This document shows, in pieces, positions 30,930 to 37,055 of a stretch of DNA of 37,055 nucleotides. The position numbers were made by a program, and so were the translations under genes. Origin of the DNA: Paratissierella segnis (GTDB lineage: Bacteria > Bacillota > Clostridia > Tissierellales > Tissierellaceae); assembly GCF_014385195.1 (NCBI RefSeq), contig NZ_JACRTG010000031.1, positions 1 to 37,055 of the forward strand, written 5' to 3'. The notes below the pieces were generated by a model, which was not told the DNA's origin, did no database searches, and saw only the letters and a list, made by a program, of their open reading frames with translations. Numbering within the stretch: the first letter of the stretch is position 1; each line of letters starts with the position of its first letter.

Positions 30930-32783
30930 ATGGAACTAAGTTTAAATCAAGAAAAAGCAATTAATCATGTCAATGGGCCTGCTTTGGTACTGGCTGTACC
31001 CGGAGCAGGAAAAACAACAGTGATAATACATAGAACAATAAATCTAATTTCCAATCATCGGGTAAATCCCGATAAAATTCTATCCATTACATTTAGCAAA
31101 TCTTCTGCTATGGATATGAAGAATAGGTTTGAAAAAATGTATCCGGGATTTAATAGGACAGGCATTAAATTTTCTACTATCCATTCCTTCTGTTATGGAT
31201 TAATAAGAGAATATGCGTATATAAAAAAAACAGATTATAAATTAATCGAAGAAGAAAAAAATGCGTTTAATAAATATAATCTCCTTAAGAAGATATATTT
31301 AGAAATCAATAATGAGTATATAACGGAAGAAAAGCTTGAAATTCTAATAAGTGCTATAAGCTACATAAAAAATATGATGATAAATCCAAATGACTTTATC
31401 AATGCCAATAAAATTGAAATTGATAACTTTTTGAGAATTTATACTGTTTATGAAAATTATAAAAAAAGACATAATTTGTTGGATTTTGATGATATGTTGA
31501 CTATTTCCTTGGAAATCCTTAATTCAAATAAATATTTGCTTGCGAAATATAGGGATAAATATAACTATATTCAACTGGATGAAGGTCAAGACACATCCAA
31601 GATACAGATGGAAATAATACGCCTCTTAGCAAGCCCTAAGGACAATCTCTTTATAGTAGCAGACGATGACCAATCCATATACGGCTTTAGAGGCGCCTAT
31701 CCGCAAGGTCTATTTGATTTTAAAAAAGACTATCCCAAAGGCAAATTTTTTTATATGGAGAACAACTTTCGTTCTACAAAAAACATCGTTTCATTATCAA
31801 ATAAATTTATTAAAAAAAATAAAACTAGATATAATAAAAACATTACTACTGAAAATAGCTATCTCGAACCTATCAATATTATAAAAGTTAATAATATTGA
31901 TGAACAATATAAATATATACTTAAGGGATTGGAAGAAAATGGCCCAAATAGTACAGCTGTTCTTTTTAGAAATAATTTATCTGCCGTCGGTTTAATTGAA
32001 ATCCTCGAAAAAAATAAGCTCCCCTTTAAAACTAGGGATACAAAGCTAAAGTTCTTTAATCACTGGCTGGTAAATGAAATCTTAAATCTGATGAAATTTG
32101 CCGAGGACACTTCTCGAATGGAGATATTTGAAAATTTATATTATAAAATAAAAGGATATATATCGAAAAAACAAATAAATTATGCAAAGACTTTGGACTC
32201 AAATGCTTGTGTATTCGATAGGATAATGGAATATCCGGGCATAAGTGAATTTTATAAAAAGAATTTAAGAGAATTGAAGTTGGACTTTAAAAGAATTACC
32301 AAATTAAAACCCTATGATGCTATTAAGTATATTGAAAGCATCTTAGAATATGGCGAATATCTAAAGGAAAATTCCAAAAAATACGGTATGACATATGATA
32401 CCTTAAAAATGTATATTTTTTATTTAGAATTGATTGCAAAGTCGACTAACAGTCTCTCGGAATTTATCGGGAGATTAAATCATCTACAGTATTTATGCTC
32501 AAATTCTAATACAAACTCTGATTCTATTACCTTGTCAACTGTACATTCTGCAAAAGGATTAGAATTCGATAGAGTATATATGGTTGACTTAATAGAGGGT
32601 GAATTTCCAAACTTTAATCAAGATTCATCAGAGGATCTTGAGTCTTTAGAAGAAGAAAGAAGATTGTTTTATGTTGGAATGACAAGAGCGAAAAAATATC
32701 TAACCCTTATTACCTACAAAAATTTAGAAGAAAAACAGCTTGAACAATCCAGATTTTTAGATGAATTACAAGAATTAGATTAA
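30930..32783 (+). CDS. UvrD/Rep-type ATP-dependent DNA helicase (SF1A)
   Basis: A 617-aa helicase of superfamily 1A that unwinds DNA 3' to 5' in repair or replication restart. Motifs in order are Q-motif region SLNQEKAINHVNGPALVLAVPGAGKTTV (Walker A), SFSKSSAMDMKNRF (Ia), IQLDEGQDTSKIQ (Walker B; the third residue of the usual DExQ box is G), VADDDQSIYGFRGA (III), ENNFRST (IV), TVHSAKGLEFDRVYMVDL (V) and EEERRLFYVGMTRAK (VI). ATG 30930 has AAAGGAG nine bases ahead; a longer frame from 30858 is not supported. It is shorter than PcrA (about 730), lacking part of the 2B domain or C-terminal tail, and resembles a UvrD-like clostridial paralogue. Confidence 0.9.
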   Translation: MELSLNQEKAINHVNGPALVLAVPGAGKTTVIIHRTINLISNHRVNPDKILSITFSKSSAMDMKNRFEKMYPGFNRTGIKFSTIHSFCYGLIREYAYIKKTDYKLIEEEKNAFNKYNLLKKIYLEINNEYITEEKLEILISAISYIKNMMINPNDFINANKIEIDNFLRIYTVYENYKKRHNLLDFDDMLTISLEILNSNKYLLAKYRDKYNYIQLDEGQDTSKIQMEIIRLLASPKDNLFIVADDDQSIYGFRGAYPQGLFDFKKDYPKGKFFYMENNFRSTKNIVSLSNKFIKKNKTRYNKNITTENSYLEPINIIKVNNIDEQYKYILKGLEENGPNSTAVLFRNNLSAVGLIEILEKNKLPFKTRDTKLKFFNHWLVNEILNLMKFAEDTSRMEIFENLYYKIKGYISKKQINYAKTLDSNACVFDRIMEYPGISEFYKKNLRELKLDFKRITKLKPYDAIKYIESILEYGEYLKENSKKYGMTYDTLKMYIFYLELIAKSTNSLSEFIGRLNHLQYLCSNSNTNSDSITLSTVHSAKGLEFDRVYMVDLIEGEFPNFNQDSSEDLESLEEERRLFYVGMTRAKKYLTLITYKNLEEKQLEQSRFLDELQELD

Positions 32784-32797
32784 TTTATGATTAAAAT

Positions 32798-32845
32798 CCT
32801 AAAAAGATGCAATACTATTAATGCAAAAAGTATTATATTTTTAGG
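32798..32845 (+). promoter_or_regulatory. Hairpin overlapping the ribosome site of the Asn-rich ORF
   Basis: CCTAAAAA (32798-32805) pairs with TTTTTAGG (32838-32845), and inside it AATACT pairs with AGTATT. The AGG at the end is part of the AGGAGG site of the next ORF. It may also act as the terminator of the helicase gene, as a T-tract is inside the stem. A regulatory role is inference. Confidence 0.5.
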
Positions 32846-32855
32846 AGGGTAGAAA

Positions 32856-33002
32856 ATGGAAAAGCAAAGAAATAGGAACAATAACAACAATAACAACAAT
32901 AACAAAAATGACAACAGGAAAAATGAAAACAACAGAAATGACAATAACAAAAATGACAACAGGAATCAAAAGAATAAAAGAAACGAAGAAAATGAAGAAT
33001 AA
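32856..33002 (+). CDS. Small asparagine-rich protein, 48 aa
   Basis: A strong AGGAGGGT lies six bases ahead of ATG 32856. The protein is MEKQRNR then nine asparagines, KNDNRKNENNRNDNN and a tail with more Asn, Asp, Lys and Glu, ending in EENEE. It has no hydrophobic residues beyond the first methionine, so it must be unstructured. It has its own terminator at 33013-33036 and is in the gap between the helicase gene and a lipoprotein gene. Function is unknown, and no family is recognised. Codon choice AAC/AAT alternates, which argues for selection on the protein rather than a simple DNA repeat. A 63-codon antisense frame here is a shadow. Confidence 0.65.
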   Translation: MEKQRNRNNNNNNNNNKNDNRKNENNRNDNNKNDNRNQKNKRNEENEE

Positions 33003-33012
33003 CTAAAATGGG

Positions 33013-33036
33013 AAAGGTCCTCAAATTGAGGACCTT
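33013..33036. terminator. Bidirectional terminator
   Basis: AAAGGTCCTC pairs with GAGGACCTTT around AAATT, followed by TCTATTT. It separates the Asn-rich ORF from the convergent GerMN lipoprotein gene, whose stop is 3 bases away. Confidence 0.88.
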
Positions 33037-33038
33037 TT

Positions 33039-34118
33039 CTATTTAATTACAAATTCTTCAATTCCTTCTGTATCTACTAAAAAGCCTTCTTCACTTTCCA
33101 TCGCAAAATGACCAGATTCATAAGGCACGCCATTTACGGATATATACACTCTTTCCGAGTCATAAAATTTACCAAAGGTATTGACTATGCTTTTTAAAAC
33201 TTCAGACTCTAAGGCAGTACCTTCTTTAGTATTCATTAACAATTCTTTCGAAAAATCAACTTTTACTGTCCACTTATTAGTTCTGTCAAAATGAATACTA
33301 TTAATTTTTATATCCTTTGCCAGTGGTGCTATCAACTCATTTGAAGGTACATTTTTAAGTTTTTCTTCAAATAATTTCTCTATGCTTTGATTAGTATAAA
33401 AAAGAATTTTGTCTTCCAGATATACTGATCCGACATCCGAATATAATGGATAAAAAAATTGACTTACATGCTCTAAAGGTTTTGCTTCAATAGAGTTTAG
33501 AAGTGTTTCAATTTCATCTCCTTCAGAACCAAATATTCTAGCAACTAAACCTATATTTTTCACATAATACTCTTTTTCGATACCCCCGTCTTTATATTTC
33601 GTAACGGTCTCCAATGCTTTGAATTGCCCATAAGGTGTATCAATAGGTTTGTCTAAATTCGTTATTTCTTTAGTATCCCCATCCTCTGTTGACCACGAAT
33701 TGCCTACAGCTATTGGCTCTTTAAGAATTATATTTTCTTTATCAGCCTTTACATTAAGCATGTTTTCAATATGATAAAATTCGCCTTCACTATAAACCTC
33801 AGATAACGCACCATCTTTGTATTCAACAATCTTTATTATATTTGTACCGGGATTCATAATTTTCAGCTGTGCTTTGTTGTCATCAATAAATTCTACAAAC
33901 ACCTTTTGCTCTGCATATTCGTTTCCAATACCTTCATATTCATAAATCTTGTTCTCATAAAAAGGATAATAATCTGTGGCCTTTACCCCTTCATCTAATG
34001 CTATAGCTTGGTCACTTGTATTAAGTGTATTATTCTTTTTAGCACCGGTAGAAGTCTGACATCCTCCTATAACCAAAATAAGTGTTAATAATGCAATAAT
34101 ATATAAATGTTTTTTCAT
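33039..34118 (-). CDS. GerMN domain lipoprotein
   Basis: This 359-aa protein starts with a lipoprotein signal: a hydrophobic stretch and lipobox VIGGC near residue 20. The middle part (about 45-220) is rich in beta-strand residues and has no family that I recognise. The C-terminal part (about 240-340) matches a GerMN domain: VDFSKELLMNTKEGTALESEVLKSIVNTFGKFYDSERVYISVNG. GerM in B. subtilis acts in sporulation and germination at the cell envelope, and GerMN domains also occur in other lipoproteins. A spore-linked envelope role is therefore likely but not proven. It is the last gene before a repeat-rich gap. Confidence 0.82.
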   Translation of the reverse strand: MKKHLYIIALLTLILVIGGCQTSTGAKKNNTLNTSDQAIALDEGVKATDYYPFYENKIYEYEGIGNEYAEQKVFVEFIDDNKAQLKIMNPGTNIIKIVEYKDGALSEVYSEGEFYHIENMLNVKADKENIILKEPIAVGNSWSTEDGDTKEITNLDKPIDTPYGQFKALETVTKYKDGGIEKEYYVKNIGLVARIFGSEGDEIETLLNSIEAKPLEHVSQFFYPLYSDVGSVYLEDKILFYTNQSIEKLFEEKLKNVPSNELIAPLAKDIKINSIHFDRTNKWTVKVDFSKELLMNTKEGTALESEVLKSIVNTFGKFYDSERVYISVNGVPYESGHFAMESEEGFLVDTEGIEEFVIK

Positions 34119-34273
34119 ATATAATCACCCCTTAAGGATTATTACCTGTATATATTTTTAATATACCTATTAATATTATAATACATTTTAAGGGATATAT
34201 ATTTACGAAACATTTACAAATTGAGTTTTTCCACTCTTATCTGTTCCTATTAACTATTATCTATCTTTTAAAA

Positions 34274-34386
34274 CCGGAGATCCTTCGCTTTACGCTCAAG
34301 GATGACACCGCAGTAATTATTCTGATAAGCTCGACCACAGCAAAACTCTTAGTTCTTAACTCTTCACTTTTCTTTAACTGTGAATT
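34274..34386. repeat. Dispersed intergenic repeat, long copy B
   Basis: This copy matches 30644-30781 from CCGGAGATCCTTCGCTTTAC onward, with AGCTCGACCACAGCAAAACT and CTTAGTTCTTAACTC in the second half. It ends in GTGAATTAA at the end of the HAD gene. No gene lies in 34119-34389; apart from this repeat I see nothing else there. Confidence 0.8.
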
Positions 34387-34389
34387 AAA

Positions 34390-35115
34390 TCACAATACCT
34401 CTACATTAGGGTCTAATTTATAGATTACATCTTTACGTTCTACAATGATAATTGCTCTTTCTGATAGCTTTTTATCTTCTCTTATGGACTCAAGCAACAA
34501 TCTATTTGGATTTATTGCAATCGGATTTCCCATCATTCTTAGCATGGACAAATCTCCTGTGGTATCCCCATAAGCATAACTATTTTCCAAATCGACATCA
34601 TATTTTTTAATTAGCTCCTTTATTACCCTTTTTTTGCTTTCAGAATCCCACATTTTGACAATCTCACCTGTAAATTTATTGTCTTCATCAACCAAATACA
34701 GCGTTCCCCTAAATTCTGTGGCCCCATATTTTTCAGCCATCTTAGACACTAAAAAGTCAGGGCTTCCGGAGATGAAAAATACCTTATGTCCTTGTTTTTT
34801 ATGCCATTCAATCTGATTTCTGGAATATTTATAAACCATATCCCCATTTACATTGATGACATGATCAGCAATAAATTCAATATATAGTTTGTTTACTCCT
34901 TTAAGATTTTCTAAATAAACACCGGCTAATGTTTCCAGATATTGTTCAAAATCACCATGTCGCTTTTCCCATTCATCATACACCTTTTTTACTTTTGTAT
35001 ACCATATTTCAGGATCAATAACTTCAAAGTTAATTAATTTTATAAAATGTTCAATCATCAAGGAGTTTCTGAATATTGTACCGTCAATATCAAAAAACGC
35101 AGCTGTATTTTTCAT
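34390..35115 (-). CDS. HAD-IB family phosphatase (SerB-like)
   Basis: A 241-aa haloacid dehalogenase superfamily hydrolase. Motif I is FFDIDGTIFRNS with the nucleophile aspartate, motif II is FFISGSPDFLVSKMAEKYG, the lysine is in SKKRVIKELIKKYDVD, and motif III is SYAYGDTTGDLSMLRMMGNPIAINP. A large alpha-helical cap follows motif I, as in phosphoserine phosphatase-like enzymes of subfamily IB. The substrate is unknown; a phosphoserine or a phospholipid-type phosphate is possible. ATG 35115 is chosen over the ATG at 35124 because GGTGG lies in between. It is a single gene. Confidence 0.88.
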   Translation of the reverse strand: MKNTAAFFDIDGTIFRNSLMIEHFIKLINFEVIDPEIWYTKVKKVYDEWEKRHGDFEQYLETLAGVYLENLKGVNKLYIEFIADHVINVNGDMVYKYSRNQIEWHKKQGHKVFFISGSPDFLVSKMAEKYGATEFRGTLYLVDEDNKFTGEIVKMWDSESKKRVIKELIKKYDVDLENSYAYGDTTGDLSMLRMMGNPIAINPNRLLLESIREDKKLSERAIIIVERKDVIYKLDPNVEVL

Positions 35116-35217
35116 ATCCACCATCCACCCAATTCTTTTTTTATTATTATTACAGTATATGTATTACCCAGAATCAGGAGATCAATTCACTGTTTCAATT
35201 CACGATGTGTTCCTTTT

Positions 35218-35787
35218 TCACTTTATTAAAAACTCGGTAATTATAACCGCTGAATCAGCACGTGTGATGCTGATTTTTTCTTCATCATCTGTTTCTAGAA
35301 TAAACAGCGAAAATCCATCAATATTTCTTCTCTTATCATCTATATTTATGACAAAATCATCCATAGAAAATACAGTCACTATTTCTGACTTTTTAAGAAG
35401 ATATTTGTCTTCCTCTTTTAAAATCTGCATCTTTGCAATATTGCCACCTTTTATAATAAAATTGTAGTCTCTACAGTCAAGGGTATTCTTTGAAAATGTA
35501 CTCCATGAACCATCAAAATATTCCACTTCATATTTGTTCAATTCTCTGTTATATAAGCCCTCATGATATACGCTTAGTTTTCCCTCTAAAGGTAAAATGT
35601 ATCTTTGATAATTAGTAAAATCTGAAAACTTTGATTCAGTAGATGTAAATGTAGCTGACGAAATTCTCCACAAAAAATCTTTCTCAGAAAAAACCGCATC
35701 TTCCGGATATATTACTAATTGAGTTGTTTCTCCACCAGCCCATTTTGTAGTAACAAAATCTTCTTTATTAATAATCTTTTCTTTCAT
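35218..35787 (-). CDS. hutD: HutD family protein
   Basis: This 189-aa cupin-like protein is of the HutD/Ves family. It has the conserved start KEDFVTTKWAGGETTQLVIYPEDA, WRISSATFTSTESKFSDFTNYQRYILPLEGKLSVYHEG, and FDGSWSTFSKNTLDCRDYNFI. HutD is linked to histidine utilisation, perhaps binding formylglutamate and preventing excess breakdown. Here it is next to ftcD, which supports that context. ATG 35787 has GAAGGAAAG 8 bases ahead; a GTG at 35796 is too close. A decayed gene fragment lies between it and ftcD. Confidence 0.88.
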   Translation of the reverse strand: MKEKIINKEDFVTTKWAGGETTQLVIYPEDAVFSEKDFLWRISSATFTSTESKFSDFTNYQRYILPLEGKLSVYHEGLYNRELNKYEVEYFDGSWSTFSKNTLDCRDYNFIIKGGNIAKMQILKEEDKYLLKKSEIVTVFSMDDFVINIDDKRRNIDGFSLFILETDDEEKISITRADSAVIITEFLIK

Positions 35788-35803
35788 ATTGAACACTTTC
35801 CTT

Positions 35804-36012
35804 CTAAATTTTAAAATCTTTCATCGCCTTGTTAAACTCTTCGATTTTCCACTCATCTTTTACTAGCGGAAGGTTTGCTTCTATGTTCATTAAACATCCA
35901 TAACTCGCTAAAATCAGTGCCCTTGAAAAAGTATTTACGTCGAAATAACATAGAAGTAATACTTTCTCAGTAGTCTTCTAAAAGCGGGTCTTTAAGTTGT
36001 ATGATTAATAAT
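35804..36012 (-). pseudogene. Decayed gene fragment between ftcD and hutD
   Basis: An open minus-strand frame of 57 codons (35977-35807, TAG at 35804) ends in NLPLVKDEWKIEEFNKAMKD and has a hydrophobic ALILASYGCLMNI segment. There is no start or ribosome site. A second frame upstream, reading LIIQLKDPLLEDY, ends at TGA 35967, so the two look like one gene broken by a frameshift. The sequence is clearly protein-like. I cannot identify the family. The hut genes normally found between or beside ftcD and hutD are one possible source (inference). Confidence 0.5.
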
Positions 36013-36014
36013 TT

Positions 36015-36914
36015 TTATTGTTCGTCTAACAATCTTTTTTCTAGTATTTGATCTATACTAAAGTTTTCTATTTGTAGGTAATATTCTGCTACATCAAGTA
36101 AAGACTTCATAGGAACAGTCCCGATAACTTCGCTTCCTACCACATTTACTCCATATCTTCTTGCTTCCATTTTTACCATTTCAAAAGCTTGGTAAACTGC
36201 TGATTTTTCATAGTTTACCAGATTCATTGAAACTTGGGTTTGATTTCTTTCTTCAAGTTTTAGTCCTATGGCTTTTACATATCTTAGTCCCCCACCAATA
36301 TGTCTTATTTTCTTTGCAATTTTACTTGCTATTTCTACATCCGGGGTGTCTAGATTTATATTGAATGCTACCAATGGAACCCTTGCTCCTACTGCTGTAG
36401 CGCCACCTTTTACATTCATCTCTTGAGGTCCAAAGTCTGGTTTCCATTCTTCTTTTTTTATTTTTTCAAAGAAACCTTCATATTGACCTTTTCTTACATC
36501 TGCAAGATTTCTTCTATCGGGAGTTGTTGCTGCATCTTCATATAGATATACTGGAATTCCCCAGCTTCCTATTTCAGCTCCTACTTCTTTTGCAACATCT
36601 ACACATTCAGCTATTGTTACATTGGATACAGGTGTAAATGGAATAACATCTGTTGCACCCATTCTAGGGTGAGCTCCTTCGTGTTTTGACATATCTATAA
36701 GTTCAGCAGCTTTTCTTGCAGAATTTATAGCAGCTTCTCTTACTTGCTCTGGGGAGCCTATCATTGTAAGTACTGTTCTATTGTGGTCTTTATCAGATGA
36801 ATAGTCTAAAATTGTAATACCTTCAATTTTTCTAACTTCATCTATAATTTGTTCTACTATTACCTCATTTCTTCCTTCACTAAAGTTTGGTACACATTCC
36901 ATTAATTTTTTCAT
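36015..36914 (-). CDS. ftcD: Glutamate formimidoyltransferase
   Basis: Moves the formimino group of formiminoglutamate to tetrahydrofolate in histidine degradation. At 299 aa it is the transferase alone; cyclodeaminase is not fused. Signature parts are LMECVPNFSEGRNEVIVEQI at the start, LDYSSDKDHNRTVLTMIG, KHEGAHPRMGATDVIPFTPV, PVYLYEDAATTPDRRNLADVRKGQYEGF and NLVNYEKSAVYQAFEMV. ATG 36914 has AAGGAGG ahead; the frame extending to 37040 runs into the neighbouring element and is not real. No hutI or fchA gene is seen in the window. It lies two bases from the decayed fragment. Confidence 0.95.
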   Translation of the reverse strand: MKKLMECVPNFSEGRNEVIVEQIIDEVRKIEGITILDYSSDKDHNRTVLTMIGSPEQVREAAINSARKAAELIDMSKHEGAHPRMGATDVIPFTPVSNVTIAECVDVAKEVGAEIGSWGIPVYLYEDAATTPDRRNLADVRKGQYEGFFEKIKKEEWKPDFGPQEMNVKGGATAVGARVPLVAFNINLDTPDVEIASKIAKKIRHIGGGLRYVKAIGLKLEERNQTQVSMNLVNYEKSAVYQAFEMVKMEARRYGVNVVGSEVIGTVPMKSLLDVAEYYLQIENFSIDQILEKRLLDEQ

Positions 36915-36960
36915 AATTTCCTCCTTATTTTTTATTTCGTTTTGTAAACTTAAATGAAAA

Positions 36961-36990
36961 TTGAGGACTCCAACCTCTGTATGGTACAAT
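36961..36990 (+). promoter_or_regulatory. Candidate promoter of the edge gene
   Basis: TTGAGG (36961-36966) and TACAAT (36985-36990) are 18 bp apart, facing the ATG at 37035. An inverted repeat GAGGACT (36963-36969) and AGTCCTC (37028-37034) flanks the leader. The spacing is slightly long. Confidence 0.45.
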
Positions 36991-37034
36991 GTTTTTACCG
37001 AAAACAAATACCTCCCAGAAAGGATGAAGTCCTC

Positions 37035-37055
37035 ATGCAAAAAATTGTATCAATA
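37035..37055 (+). CDS. Unidentified gene, first 7 codons at window edge
   Basis: ATG 37035 opens the frame MQKIVSI and runs off the right edge. AAAGGATG lies about eight bases ahead. Only seven codons can be read, so the family cannot be named. The orientation away from ftcD, a promoter and a flanking inverted repeat are the only context; an insertion-sequence transposase is one possibility and stays untested. Confidence 0.35.

Noticed and set aside
32833..33024. 63-codon Cys/Phe-rich minus-strand frame
   Set aside because: It is antisense to the Asn-rich ORF, and its odd composition follows from the AAC/AAT codon run.
36915..37040. 42-residue N-terminal extension of ftcD
   Set aside because: AAGGAGG directly precedes ATG 36914 and the family starts MKKLMECVPNFSEG. 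The rest is open by chance.

Overview
The window looks like chromosome of a low-GC, spore-forming Firmicute of the Clostridia, plausibly near the Tissierellia (inference; no marker gene fixes the taxon). The evidence is strong AGGAGG ribosome binding sites, AT-rich codon use, dipicolinate synthase genes dpaA/dpaB, a GerMN-domain lipoprotein, and amino-acid fermentation genes (ftcD/hutD, kbl). Most of it is ordinary chromosome. The intergenic DNA is crowded with dispersed repeats.

Layout. (1) 1-443 is the 5' ribozyme part of a group IIC intron on the minus strand, with the first 8 codons of its reverse transcriptase at the left edge. It sits directly behind a terminator. (2) 466-3878 is a minus-strand corrinoid uptake operon, btuF-btuC-btuD plus a 42-residue small ORF. 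It is driven by a consensus promoter and a cobalamin riboswitch with a terminator. (3) 3887-6222 is ylxP (DUF503), nth and a VanW-family gene. (4) 6223-6832 is a repeat-rich intergenic region. (5) kbl and the cobalamin-dependent queG follow on the minus strand. (6) 9349-9570 is an exact 100-bp tandem repeat with covarying hairpins in front of a solitary rodA. (7) A membrane dipeptidase, a tiny acidic lipoprotein and an OmpR/histidine kinase pair come next. (8) 14670-18962 holds dapA, asd, an aspartokinase without ACT domains, and dpaB/dpaA: a complete branch from aspartate to dipicolinate except dapB-type steps outside it, and dpaA has a sigma-K-like promoter. (9) 19070-21108 is a PadR-DUF1700-DUF4097 operon with a palindromic operator in its promoter. 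(10) Then come tdk, a nitrate/taurine-type ABC ATPase and permease without a binding protein, a MATE exporter, a hemolysin III homologue, map, a TPR protein, and a Zn/Cd-type P-type ATPase behind a perfect promoter and an ArsR/SmtB-like palindrome. (11) A nitroreductase, a UvrD-like helicase, an asparagine-rich 48-residue ORF, a GerMN lipoprotein and a HAD phosphatase follow. (12) The right end has hutD, a decayed gene fragment, ftcD, and the start of an unidentified plus-strand gene that may be an insertion sequence.

The main connected themes are corrinoid supply (btu operon) next to a corrinoid user (queG), a dipicolinate/lysine branch reorganised relative to the Bacillus spoVF-asd-dapG-dapA operon, and histidine degradation at the right edge. 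No CRISPR array, rRNA, tRNA or prophage was seen. The least explained items are the 100-bp structured tandem repeat before rodA, the ACT-less aspartokinase, the small ORFs, and the heptamer (AATTCAC) arrays.
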